A DNA stretch of 64,000 nucleotides from Paratrimastix pyriformis. Taxonomy: Eukaryota > Preaxostyla > Paratrimastigidae. Below, in pieces: positions 52,463 to 61,489 of this stretch. Every line of letters starts with the position of its first letter. Positions within the stretch are counted from its first letter, which is position 1. Where the stretch lies: positions 206,001-270,000 of the forward strand of contig JAPMOS010000026.1 in the NCBI GenBank assembly GCA_027972325.1, given 5' to 3'. The notes beneath the pieces were generated by a model. The model was given only the letters and a program-made list of their open reading frames with translations. It did no database searches and was not told where the DNA came from. The position numbers were made by a program, and so were the translations under genes.

Positions 52463-52811
52463 AATGTTCGTCTTCCGTACCGCTACAAGATGGTACATGG
52501 GGACGAGGTTACCCAACGCCCAGGAAGTACCAATGTAATGGAATTGTGTTCCTTTCACGTTCAATCTTGTGTTCCCACGTTCAGCGTTTCCTGTGTTGAT
52601 CCCCGCGCTTTCTACCCCTTTTCTTGGTCCCTCTTCCCCCCCGTTTCTTTCTGTCTCTCCCTGTCACCATAGCCCCCGCCCCTAGCCCTAGTTGCCCGCA
52701 GACTTGCGGGGAACATGGGAGGGACTGGGGGTCATGTTACCCCCCGGCTTCGGCCGGAATCGGGAGTTTTGCATCTCTACGTTGCAAACATGTATGACAC
52801 ACACACACACA
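52463..52811 (+). repeat. R1 repeat: 3-prime tail ending in (AC)n, plus copy
   Basis: About 345 bp, beginning AATGTTCGTCTTCCGTACC and ending ATGTATGACACACACAC. The reverse complement is at 61133-61475, where it follows an ORF1-like gene. The simple-repeat end suggests it is the 3-prime end of a non-LTR element. Here it starts exactly at the terminus of element C, so C seems to have inserted within or next to this repeat. Confidence 0.72.
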
Positions 52812-53509
52812 CTGATCCGGAGTCGGTGAAGAATGGATGGAGGAAGTTCATGGCGGACCTGGCAGAGCGAGAGAGATAGTCGATGTATTCTGGCTCTACC
52901 CGCAGGCACAGGCAGAAACGAGATTGTTCCTCGGCCAGGCCTTTGCGGGGGCAAAGAGGGTGATGCCGGTGGGCCCGAGGGCGGGGCGGGTGCCAGATGG
53001 AAGGTCCAGGAAGATGGGAGGGTGATCATGGCCCCCCTCACAACGCATGATGTTGAGACAATCCTGGGGGCGCTCCCAGATGGGAAGGCGGCGGGTCCGG
53101 ACGGGGTGACGGCAGAGATGATCCATGCCTATAGGGAAGAGATCAAAGAGTGGCTGGGGAGGAGGTACAATGAGATGTTGGAGCGGAGTGAGGTGCCGCA
53201 GGAGCTCAATGTCAGCTCGGTGTTCATGGCCACAAAGTCGCAGACAGAGCACCCCGGGGACCCTGCAGGCAGAAGGCCAATCACTTTGATACAAGTCTTT
53301 TTGAAGGGGTTGCAGGTGGTCGTGGCGTCAAGGTTCCAGTGGTGCGTGCAGAAGAAGGTATTTGGGGAGGAGCAGTTTGGGTTCCTGAGAGTGAGACCCC
53401 AATTGCAGAAATTATGGGAGTGCTGACGGACGCAAAAATTATGGGAGGCAGGGAATTCCACATGTGCTCGTTAGATATCAAAAAGGCTTATGATAGTGTG
53501 TGTGTGTGT

Positions 53510-53700
53510 TGGATACTTGGAGAAACCCCAAAAGGGGCCCCCCGCCCAACACCCCCTGTATTGATCAGCTCATAACGGGGGGTGCATCCCACCGAAGTGG
53601 GGGGGTAACATGCGATAAACCGCCAACCGACACGGACGACGCACTCGTCCAGGAAGACCAGCAGCAGACGCATGGAATGGAAGGAGCGGACAGGAGAGAG
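53510..53700 (-). repeat. R2 repeat: 3-prime region ending in (AC)n, copy 1
   Basis: On the minus strand this ends ...TTTCTCCAAGTATCCAACACACAC. Further copies are at 57240-57460 (opposite orientation) and 63757-64000 (same orientation, running off the window). It contains the hairpins GGGGCCCC / AACCCCAAAAGGGG and CCCCCCACTTCGGTGGG. The stem-loops just before the tail could be what the family's reverse transcriptase recognises. Confidence 0.7.
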
Positions 53701-53812
53701 ACAACACGCAGAACCTCCCGCATCCATGAAACAAAAGAACGAAAAGACACTTTAAAAAGGCCTGAACGGGGGAGGTTTACTCCCGACATACCATCGTGCG
53801 TGGGTGTAGCAC

Positions 53813-54904
53813 ACATAGACAGTGCTCGCGCGCAACCACGAGAAGTCTCTCACCGCCTGTCCATCCGGGGTTGGAACAGGAGAACGCCCAGCACGCACCA
53901 CACGGACGCCAAGATCGGCACACGAGATTGGGGAGGCAGAGGGAAGAGGAGCAGATGGACGTGAAGGAGGGTCAGAAGGGCAAGAAGTGGGGGGAGGTGG
54001 TGGAGGGGGCGCCAGAACACTCGACTTGGCCGCAGCCGGCTTGGTCGGAGCGGCCGCCCGCGCAAATGGCCTTGATCGCCTTCCATCCCGCCTGGGCGAG
54101 ACCCAAGGCGGACTGCAGGAGCGGCTTCCCCTGCTCAGTCGGGACCGGACCGGGGGCCGACACCGTGGCGGCAGGGGGGGGCGGAGGCGGGGGCGGCGAC
54201 ACCTCCCGGGCAGGCGGGGAGGCAGGCAACTTCCGTGTGGAGGTCGCTTCCGTACGCGCAGCCTTCTTGGCCGAGGGGCGAGGCGAACCCCCCTTTGCAT
54301 CCGCGTGCTTCGGTGAGCGTGAACGGACGCGGGAGCGGGGAGTCTTGTTGCGCCTCGTCGCCGATGAATCAGATGATGAGTGAGACCGGGAATGGACACG
54401 TCCCGGTCCCCCACCACGCTGATGGGTACGCGTAGGAATACTTCCTGGCGAAGTTGGAGGGTCAGAAGAGTCGTCAGTTGAGGATGCCGAAGAGTGGCGA
54501 GAATGAGATGGTGGAGCGTCGTCTCGATACTTGAGATAGCACTGCCACATAAACGAGGACAATAGCTTCTGGATCCAGACTGCAATGCGATCCCGAGACA
54601 CAGCTGGAGAACAGCCCTTCTGCAGCGATTCAATGATGCCCTTCAACAAGGTACTCGAAGGAAGCGCTCCAGAAGAGAAACCCAAATGCCCAAAGAGTTT
54701 GCAAAATTCATCCAGCATCGAATTCTTGAAAGTAGAAATGTGGTCAAGGTCGTGGAAGACCAGATCATCTTCCTCAGCGCGATTGAAAAATTCAAGAAAC
54801 ACTTCGCGCTTGCCACATTGTGCGTGCTCTTTTAGAAAATGAGCCTGAAAGTCACTTAGATGATTCTCCTCGGCAATATGCATGCACGAGGGAAGAGCGA
54901 GCAC
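53813..54904 (-). CDS. ORF1-like protein of the inserted element (R3 family, copy 1)
   Basis: A 310-residue frame, starting near the insertion's 5-prime end. An N-terminal helical domain of about 120 residues holds FLEFFNRAEEDDLVFHDLDH, MLDEFCKLFGHLGF and SSTLLKGIIESLQKG. A Ser/Arg-rich region (SRSHSSSDSS, RSRVRSRSPKHAD) and a Pro run follow. The domain recurs at 56.4-57.2 kb and, diverged, at 62.5-62.9 kb. It is unlike standard LINE ORF1 (no visible RRM or CCHC). An RNA-binding role for the SR-like part is inference. Confidence 0.55.
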
Positions 54905-55216
54905 GCAATTTGAATGTGCTGATCGGCTAGAACCCCGGGGAGGGCTTATGATACAGTGGACATGGAGGCACTGAGGAGGGGACTGAGACGGATGGGGGTG
55001 GAGGAGGCATTCATCAGGTATGTGGATAGTCTGTACGAGGGAAGGAAGGCGAGAGTGATCACAGGATTTGGGCTGACGGAGAGTTCAGGGGGACCCACTC
55101 TCATGTCTGCTATTTCTCTCATTCATGGAGGAGGTGCTGGCTGAGGTGCGAAAGCAGGAAGGTGGGTACATCCTAGACAGTGGAAGGAAGGTGAAAGTCA
55201 TCAGAACCCCCCGAAC

Positions 55217-55703
55217 CCTGTCAGGACACCATCATGTGGAGTTTGGCAGTATCTTCAGGGTACACCGAACTTGAAACATTAAATAATTAATTTCAAGATA
55301 AATTATTTCGCAAGAAAAGCTAGTCTTACTCTCCCTGGCGTACCTGCCTTACTCCCGCATTTTTTCGGCGGTAGAAAAGACAAGCATCCAAGATTCGACT
55401 CCCATCGAGGGACCCCCCAAGGGGGGCCAGAGACAGACGGTCCCTCAGCCATAAGTCCGGAAAACAGGGACTAGAAAAACCGGACGGCCTTCACTCACAT
55501 TCGATCTCTGACCCCTAAATTCGCTCAGGGGCATCCCTCAACCGCGCTGCGTCCGCGGCCGCCAGGGGTGGGAGGTGGGATTCTGGTGTCCTGACAGCAG
55601 TCCCGTAGGGTTCGGGGGGTTCTGATAAGTCCGTCGTACTTCGGACTTCCTGAACCCCCTCTCACCGGTTACGGTCCTGTCAGGACACCATCATGTGGAG
55701 TTT
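55217..55703. repeat. 28-bp direct repeats flanking a 431-bp insert
   Basis: CCTGTCAGGACACCATCATG plus eight more bases occurs at 55217-55244 and 55676-55703. Between them is a 431-bp segment that starts AT-rich and contains, inverted, a copy of the CAGAACCCCCCGAACCCT sequence found just left of the first repeat. This could be a target duplication around a short retroposon or a local rearrangement. No gene lies inside. A GATTCGACTCC word at 55392-55402 recalls a tRNA B box, but no A box is seen. Confidence 0.55.
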
Positions 55704-56090
55704 TCAAAGATTCATCGGGCCGTGTCCACACCCGCAGAAGGGCGTGGACGTACCTCCCGACCTGACCCTGTAATGACGACGCCCATCAGGCGACCGACTT
55801 GTCGAAACGGGTAGAGAGAAACCTCCGCTAGGCCTGCCCCGTTCGTGGAGCAAGCGGTTGTATCCCAAGGCACATCCCCCGACAATAGTCAAAAAGTCGG
55901 GATGGCCAAAGCGCCCATTCAAAGGGCGTAACATAATTATATTCCACGGGAAAAACCGAGGGAAAAATCCACTCGTCAAAACGCTAACCCCATCGGCCAA
56001 CGGCCACGTGGGTCGCGCCCTGAAAACAGATCCACGTTCCGACCGGAAGGTCAACGAGCCCTGGAGCATCAGCCGTAGAAGGATGGCAAC
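55704..56090. other. no feature recognised
   Basis: GC-rich sequence between the 28-bp repeat and the next ORF1-like copy. No convincing coding frame, RNA gene or repeat with other parts of the window was found by eye. It may be host sequence or the untranslated part of a decayed element. Confidence 0.4.
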
Positions 56091-57235
56091 TCATCCGACG
56101 ACAAGAGAAGGGGGAAAATCCTGCGACTGAACAGCGTCAGCCAGCCGTGTCGTCCAACAAAACGCTCCGGAGGCTCCGGATGATACCGTGGCTGACCGCC
56201 AGGAAGCGTGTCGCTCCAGGGGCGGCTGCACGGGGCAAGCGCCCCACAGCGAAGAGCGGCCACCACCGTTGGGATCAACAGGTCCGCTGGCGGATCTGCC
56301 ATGGGGACCCAACAAATCCGAAGTCCGACCAACCCGGCACAAGGCACTCGGCCAGACACCGCGCAAGGCACCCGCACCAGATGGGAAAAAAGGGGGGTCA
56401 GTGACCCCAACCACCGCGGGCGGGGAACCCATAACTGGGAGCGGCTTCACCTGCTCAGTCGGGACCGGACCGGGGGCCGGCACCGTGGCGGCAGGGGGGG
56501 GCGGAGGCGGGGGCGGCGACACCTCCCGGGCAGGCGGGGAGGCAGGCAACTTCCGTGTGGAGGTCGCTTCCGGGCGAGGCGAACCCCCCTTTGCATCCGC
56601 GTGCTTCGGTGAGCGTGAACGGACGCGGGAGCGGGGAGTCTTGTTGCGCCTCGTCGCCGATGAATCAGATGATGAGTGAGACCGGGAATGGACACGTCCC
56701 GGTCCCCCACCACGCTGATGGGTACGCGTAGGAAAACTTTCTGGCGAAGTTGGAGGGTCAGAAGAGTCGTCAGTTGAGGATGCCGAAGAGTGGCGAGAAT
56801 GAGATGGTGGAGCGTCGTCTCGATACTTGAGATAGCACTGCCACATAAACGAGGACAATAGTTTCTGGATCCAGACTGCAATGCGATCCCGAGACACAGC
56901 TGGAGAACAGCCCTTCTGCAGCGATTCAATGATGCCCTTCAACAAGGTACTCGAAGGAAGCGCTCCAGAAGAGAAACCCAAATGCCCAAAGAGTTTGCAA
57001 AATTCATCCAGCATCGAATTCTTGAAAGTAGAAATGTGGTCAAGGTCGTGGAAGACCAGATCATCTTCCTCAGCGCGATTGAAAAATTCAAGAAACACTT
57101 CGCGCTTGCCACATTGTGCGTGCTCTATTAGAAAATGAGCCTGAAAGTCACTAAGATGATTCTCCTCGGCAATATGCATGCACGAGGGAAAAACAGAGCA
57201 CGCAATTTGAATGTGCTGATCGGCTAGAACCCCCA
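56091..57235 (-). CDS. ORF1-like protein, R3 family, copy 2
   Basis: A frame of about 390 residues whose N-terminal 230 match the protein at 53813-54904 almost exactly (SCMHIAEENHLSDFQAHF, CKLFGHLGFSSGALPSS, the SR-rich stretch and Pro run). A 27-bp in-frame-sized section (near 56575) is missing relative to copy 1. From about 56440 leftwards the sequence is different, so either the 3-prime end belongs to a variant or another sequence has replaced it. No reverse transcriptase follows. Confidence 0.5.
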
Positions 57236-57239
57236 GGAA

Positions 57240-57460
57240 AAACTCTATCCTGTCCGCTCCTTCCATTCCATGCGTCTGCTGCTGATCTTCCTTGGATGAG
57301 TGCGTCGTCCATGTCGGTTGGTGGTTTATCGCATGTCACCCCCCCACTTCGGTGGGATGCACCCCCCGTTATGAGCTGATCAATACAGGGGGTGTTGGGC
57401 GGGGGACCCCTTTTGGGGTTTCTCCAAGTATCCAACACAACACAACACAACACACACCCT
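57240..57460 (+). repeat. R2 repeat, copy 2, plus orientation with AACAC tail
   Basis: Matches the inverse of 53510-53700 and ends TCTCCAAGTATCCAACACAACACAACAC. It has no coding part of its own family upstream, so it looks like a strongly 5-prime-truncated insertion beside the upstream end of the R3 copy. The tail unit here is ACACA/ACAAC rather than pure AC. Confidence 0.65.
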
Positions 57461-57949
57461 CTCACCCTGGAGAAGGGAAGCGAAAAAACCCGCATGATGT
57501 CATCCCGAAGCCGCGGAAGGACGCGCGCAGGTCCCAAGACCCCAAGAGAGCCGCCCAACAGGGAGAAGACATACAGGCCATCTCCCTCGACCGGCCACAG
57601 AGGAGCCGGACGAACCCGGTTGCCTCAAGGAGAAAGAGACGGAGTAGCGCAGCAAGGCTGAGCTGAAGCCAGCTGCAGCACAACGCACGCCCGCGAAGAC
57701 GAATTGAAAAACACGTCGCGCGACGCGAGATCACGCATCGCCTGCGGACAGCGCTCTGCACTCGCCGCACAAAGCTCATCACGTCCAGCAAACAGCACAG
57801 GCCATCGACCGCGGAACACCGCACAAGGCGGATAGCGCAAGGTAAACGAGAACGTCAGGCGCGGCGCACCGCATGATCGCGCAAGGCGAACCGCGTCATC
57901 GCGCAAGGCGACACAGCTGACATCATTGAAGGGTGGGAGGGAGGGACGC
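57461..57949. other. no gene recognised; GCGCAAGG-rich segment
   Basis: GC-rich, with short words such as CGCGCAAGGCG and GCGCAAGG recurring between about 57815 and 57915 and many CGC/GCG runs. No credible frame or RNA gene seen. Possibly a decayed leader of a neighbouring element. Confidence 0.4.
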
Positions 57950-59450
57950 CCGGTGCTGAAGCTAGGTGGTGGCGGTGGTGGTGATGCGGCCGGTGGTGAT
58001 GGGGGGTGGTCGCACCGTGGCGGCAGCGGCGGGGAGGGTGGCGGTGTTGGTGGAGATGGCGGACCCCGTTGCTGCCGCAGCGCGCGGACTCTGCGCGCCG
58101 TTACTGCTCGCCGGCGCCGTCCGACTGCGCCTGCTGGCGCCCGCCGGCGGAGCCGTTGTTGTTGCCATCATTGTCGAAGCGGCGCCGCTGCGGGAAGCTG
58201 CGCTGCTGGCGTTGGGCGAAGTCGTTGGGGCGGCCCCGGCCGAACCCGCCGCCGAAACTGCGCCCGCCGAAGCCGCCGCGGCCACTCGACGAGCGGAAGT
58301 CGTTCCCGTCACGGTCGCGGCCCCCACCCATGCGACCCTCGCAGGCCTGGCCGCCGCGTTGCTGCTGCTGGCCGGGCAGGGCGCGCATGCCCTGAGCGAG
58401 GCGGATGGCGAAGTCGAGCTGCTGGAGGTTCTGGCCCGTGGCAACCTCGGGAGCGGTGCGGACATACTCGTACATGCGGGCCACGTCGGGTGCAAGTGCC
58501 GTGTGCACCCAGGCGAGCCGCTTGCGGTCCACGATGGCGGAGGCAATGGAGCGAGCAAAGCAAGAGAGGGCGGCGCGCAAGTCCTCCCCGGTGCAAGGCA
58601 GGCGCGCCAGCCGCTCAAGGTTGAGCGATTCCCGGTGAAGGCGCTGGAGAAAGCGGAATTCAGCCCTGGACTCGCGGGCGAGGCCCGTGACCGAGCCGAG
58701 CTGGGGAAAGTCGCTGGGCACAGGGAGGCCCCGGACGAAGGCCCGGGAGCGCTCCAGTGCGAGCCTGTCAGAGGCCTTGCGGTCGCCAGGTTGCTGCTGC
58801 GGGTCTGCGGCCTGCCGCGGATCATCTCCGTCGGCGGCGGCGGCCGCATCGTCCTCGTCCGTCAAGCCCCCCTCGACGGCGCCATCGTCGCCGCTGGGTG
58901 GGTCGGCCTCTCCTCGAAAGGGCTCGGGGGCGGCAAGGGCGAGTCGTCTGGAGTCGGCAGGCGCAGCGGCGGAAGTCGCGGCCGGCCCACGGGTGACAGG
59001 CATCCGTTGGCCGACGCCTGGCATGGCCGGAGCGCGAGCGGCATTCGCGGCAGTGAGCTGGGACTCGTCCTGGAGCAGGTTGGACGGGGCAAGGGCAGTG
59101 GCCTGGTCGGGCCGAAAGTACGAGAGCGGAGCAGGCTCATCCGCGGCCGGTACGGCGGCAGCACCACCGGCGCCCGGGGGGGCTCCGGTGGCACCGCAGG
59201 CAGCAAGGCCGGCCCCTCGGGAGGAAGGCAAGGCCGCGGAGGCAGCAGCGGCGGCCGCAATCATGGCCCGCTGCTGACCGAGAATGTCCCCCAGGGAGGC
59301 CTCCAACACACGCCGGATGTGGACGTCGAGGCCTTCCAGGGGCATGGGACAAACAACCGCAGAGCGATTCTGCCGGGTCGGGGTGTGTACGGGTGGTCCG
59401 GGCTCGGACCTGCTCATGCCCACTCCTTCGTCATCGAGGTCCATGAATGG
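57950..59450 (-). CDS. gag-like protein of a DIRS-like or related retroelement (fossil)
   Basis: A minus-strand frame of about 440 residues. FMDLDDEGVGM, then LEGLDVHIRRVLEASLGDILGQQ and an Ala/Pro linker; a helical block FVRGLPVPSDFPQLGSVTGLA with LRAALSCFARSIASAIVDRKRLAWVHTAL; and an Arg/Gly-rich tail (SSSGRGGFGGRSFGGGFGRGRP) typical of nucleic-acid-binding gag ends. The N-terminal third matches 49782-50362. No polymerase follows within the window. The true start is unclear because a Tc1 element lies upstream. Confidence 0.55.
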
Positions 59451-59718
59451 TGCCAGAGAGACCGCCGTGGAAGCAGATGATGTAAAACGGCGAGTTTCAC
59501 CGAAAAAACCCTTTGGGTCATGTCGGAACACCGATCCGAGAATTCGATTTCTATTGAAATTCCATACCAGTTGAGAGTGTACCGTTTGTCCGTTTGTCCC
59601 GTGTCCTGACCTGGCATGGTTGGGCAATCGCAGGGGGACCCTCTTGATCGACGGCCCTTGGCACGCGAACCATGGCCCACACGCAATCAAAGCGCGCCCC
59701 TGGAAGGATGCCGAATTA

Positions 59719-59752
59719 CAGTACCTCTCATAAATAGCGACGCAAAACAAAG
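59719..59752 (+). repeat. Tc1 left terminal inverted repeat
   Basis: 34 bp, CAGTACCTCTCATAAATAGC followed by 14 more bases, an exact inverse of 60935-60968. The outer CAGT is typical of Tc1-like ends. No second, internal repeat pair of the IR/DR type was noticed. Confidence 0.92.
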
Positions 59753-59893
59753 TTCCATCCTCCCCGTTCCCAGAGGGCTCCGGGGCTGGGGGTGGCTGCA
59801 TGGTGCAGAGAAGTGGTCATCATTTGACATCCCATAATTTTTTTGCCCGGCGGCCCGGATAAAGGAAAGGCCCCGAAGGGGTGAAAGTGACAC

Positions 59894-60850
59894 ATGAAAA
59901 TCGACGAACAAACCCAGCTCCTCCGGCACCAAGGCAAGACCACACGGCGAATCGCCCACTTGCAACACCGCAGTGAGGCCTCAGTTCGACGACAGCTGAA
60001 CCGCTCCCCATCCATCAAACCTGGGCCCCGGGGGAGGCCTCCGAAACATTCTCGGTCCGACGACCGGGCCATCATCCGACGTGCAAAGCGCCACAGAACG
60101 GAGAGCCTGCCCAAATTGGCCCGCTGGGCACGCAAGAAGAGGTCCATCCGCATCAGCCCACAGACAGTCTCCCGGGTCCTCCTTGGCGCTGGCCTGCAAT
60201 CGAAGTGGCAAACCAAAAAACCCCTCCTCACCGAGGCCCACCGACAAAAACGTCTCGCGTTTGCCCGAACCGAGAAGGATCGCGACTGGTCCAAGGTGGT
60301 CTTCCTGGACGAGACAACCTTCACCACAGGCCCCCGCAAACACCGTGTCCGCGCGGGCCGGAACGAGTTCGTGCCGTTGCCCACCATCAAGCATCCCCCC
60401 AAAGTCCATGTCTGGGGCGGGGTCAGTGCCAAGGGGAAAACGAAGGCGTTCATCTTCACCGAAAACCTGGACGCCGCCCTCTACACGCGCATCCTGAACG
60501 AGGCCCTGCTCCCATCTCTCCGTGCCCTTGGTCGGCGTGCCGGGCCCATCCAGCAGGACAACGATCCGAAGCACAATGCAAAAGTGTGTCTGAAAGTGCT
60601 GACCGACCATCACATCTGCCGTGTGCTTCAGCCACCCCAGAGCCCCGACCTCAACCCACTGGAGAACGTCTGGAACACCCTCAAGGACCGTGTGGCAGAG
60701 CACAACCCCGGATCTGCCCAGCAGCTGAGGAAGTGGATACAATTTGAGTGGGACAAAATGCGAAATGCCGATTTTCTGTCATCGGTTTTGAGTATGCCCC
60801 AAAGATGCCAAGCGGTCATCGACGCCCAGGGCGGCCCGACCCGATACTAA
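59894..60850 (+). CDS. Tc1-type DD34E transposase
   Basis: 318 residues, the usual length or slightly short. An N-terminal paired-like helix-turn-helix region (QTQLLRHQGKTTRRIAHLQHRSEASVRRQL) is followed by the GRPPKHS hook and a second HTH (RISPQTVSRVLLGAGL). The catalytic triad is visible: Asp139 in VVFLDETTF, Asp222 in QQDNDPKH and Glu257 in SPDLNPLENVWN, giving 34 residues between the last two. The enzyme cuts and pastes the element at TA. The start lies 141 bp inside the left repeat. No frame damage is seen, so it may be active. Confidence 0.93.
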   Translation: MKIDEQTQLLRHQGKTTRRIAHLQHRSEASVRRQLNRSPSIKPGPRGRPPKHSRSDDRAIIRRAKRHRTESLPKLARWARKKRSIRISPQTVSRVLLGAGLQSKWQTKKPLLTEAHRQKRLAFARTEKDRDWSKVVFLDETTFTTGPRKHRVRAGRNEFVPLPTIKHPPKVHVWGGVSAKGKTKAFIFTENLDAALYTRILNEALLPSLRALGRRAGPIQQDNDPKHNAKVCLKVLTDHHICRVLQPPQSPDLNPLENVWNTLKDRVAEHNPGSAQQLRKWIQFEWDKMRNADFLSSVLSMPQRCQAVIDAQGGPTRY

Positions 60851-60934
60851 ACCATATTCGTGAATGATGTGCAGTTCTCCAAACATGACTCGAAGGCGGA
60901 TCTCCTCCGACCGCTTCTTGGGGGGTTAACCTCT

Positions 60935-60968
60935 CTTTGTTTTGCGTCGCTATTTATGAGAGGTACTG
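60935..60968 (-). repeat. Tc1 right terminal inverted repeat
   Basis: Exact inverse of 59719-59752, ending GAGGTACTG before the TA at 60969-60970. It starts 84 bp after the transposase stop. Confidence 0.92.
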
Positions 60969-61132
60969 TACAAGCAAGGACATACTTGTCCGAGGACAAA
61001 CGGACAAGTACTGGACAAACAGATTCAGGCTCTCTCCTTCCCACCCACCCGTGGTCGGACTCTTTGTTCTCTGTGCGTGTTGAAAAGGAAACGATCCGCC
61101 AAAACAAAAGAAAGGTTGGATGCGAAAAAAAA

Positions 61133-61475
61133 CAGTGTGTGTCATACATGTTTGCAACGTAGAGATGCAAAACTCCCGATTCCGGCCGAAGCCGGGGGGT
61201 AACATGACCCCAGTCCCTCCCATGTTCCCCGCAAGTCTGCGGGCAACTAGGGCTAGGGGCGGGGGCTCTGGTGACAGGGAGAGACAGAAAGAAACGGGGG
61301 GGAAGAGGGACCAAGAAAAGGGGTAGAAAGCGCGGGGATCAACACAGGAAACGCTGAACGTGGGAACACAAGATTGAACGTGAAAGGAACACAATTCCAT
61401 TACATTGGTACTTCCTGGGCGTTGGGTAACCTCGTCCCCATGTACCATCTTGTAGCGGTACGGAAGACGAACATT
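61133..61475 (-). repeat. R1 repeat, minus copy
   Basis: Inverse of 52463-52811. On the minus strand it follows the ORF1-like gene at 61490-63207 and ends GTATGACACACACTG before a T-run, so it serves as that element's 3-prime region and simple-repeat tail. The inner hairpin CGCAGACTTGCGG / CCGGCTTCGGCCGG is shared by both copies. Confidence 0.75.
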
Positions 61476-61489
61476 GGCGCATGTTGCTC

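Larger units (their letters stand above)
53496..54942 (-). mobile_element. ORF1-only non-LTR insertion with 11-bp target duplication
   Basis: Flanked by GGCTTATGATA at 53485-53495 and 54943-54953. Read on the minus strand it contains an ORF1-like gene, then a 3-prime region (R2) and a tail of (AC)n ending at 53496. There is no reverse transcriptase. Target duplication plus simple-repeat tail indicate target-primed insertion. The layout resembles mammalian HAL1 half-LINEs, which carry ORF1 without ORF2. Whether the source element was full length is not known. Confidence 0.7.
52812..55210 (+). mobile_element. LINE reverse-transcriptase remains, interrupted by an insertion
   Basis: The left part (52812-53495) encodes DPESVKNGWRKFM, LPDGKAAGPDGVTAEMI (RT block 0/1), GRRPITLIQVFLKGLQVV, EEQFGF and LDIKKAYDS (motif A, first catalytic Asp). 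The right part (54943-55210) goes on with AYDTVDMEALRRGLRRMGV and VLAEVRKQEGGYILDSGRKVKVI. Three frame changes are needed: near 52.87 kb (TAG in the first frame), near 53.39 kb and near 55.11 kb. The YxDD box and everything after it are missing. The left part ends where a 1.45-kb insertion begins. A decayed fragment without function. Confidence 0.75.
59719..60968 (+). mobile_element. Tc1/mariner transposon, apparently complete
   Basis: 1250 bp bounded by perfect 34-bp inverted repeats (CAGTACCTCTCATAAATAGC...) and the family's TA target duplication (59717-59718 and 60969-60970). A single transposase gene fills it. Perfect ends, an open frame and an intact target duplication indicate recent movement. 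It inserted upstream of the gag-like frame at 57950-59450. Confidence 0.93.

Noticed and set aside
55392-55402. tRNA B-box-like word as sign of a SINE or tRNA gene
   Set aside because: No A box at the right distance and no cloverleaf can be drawn.
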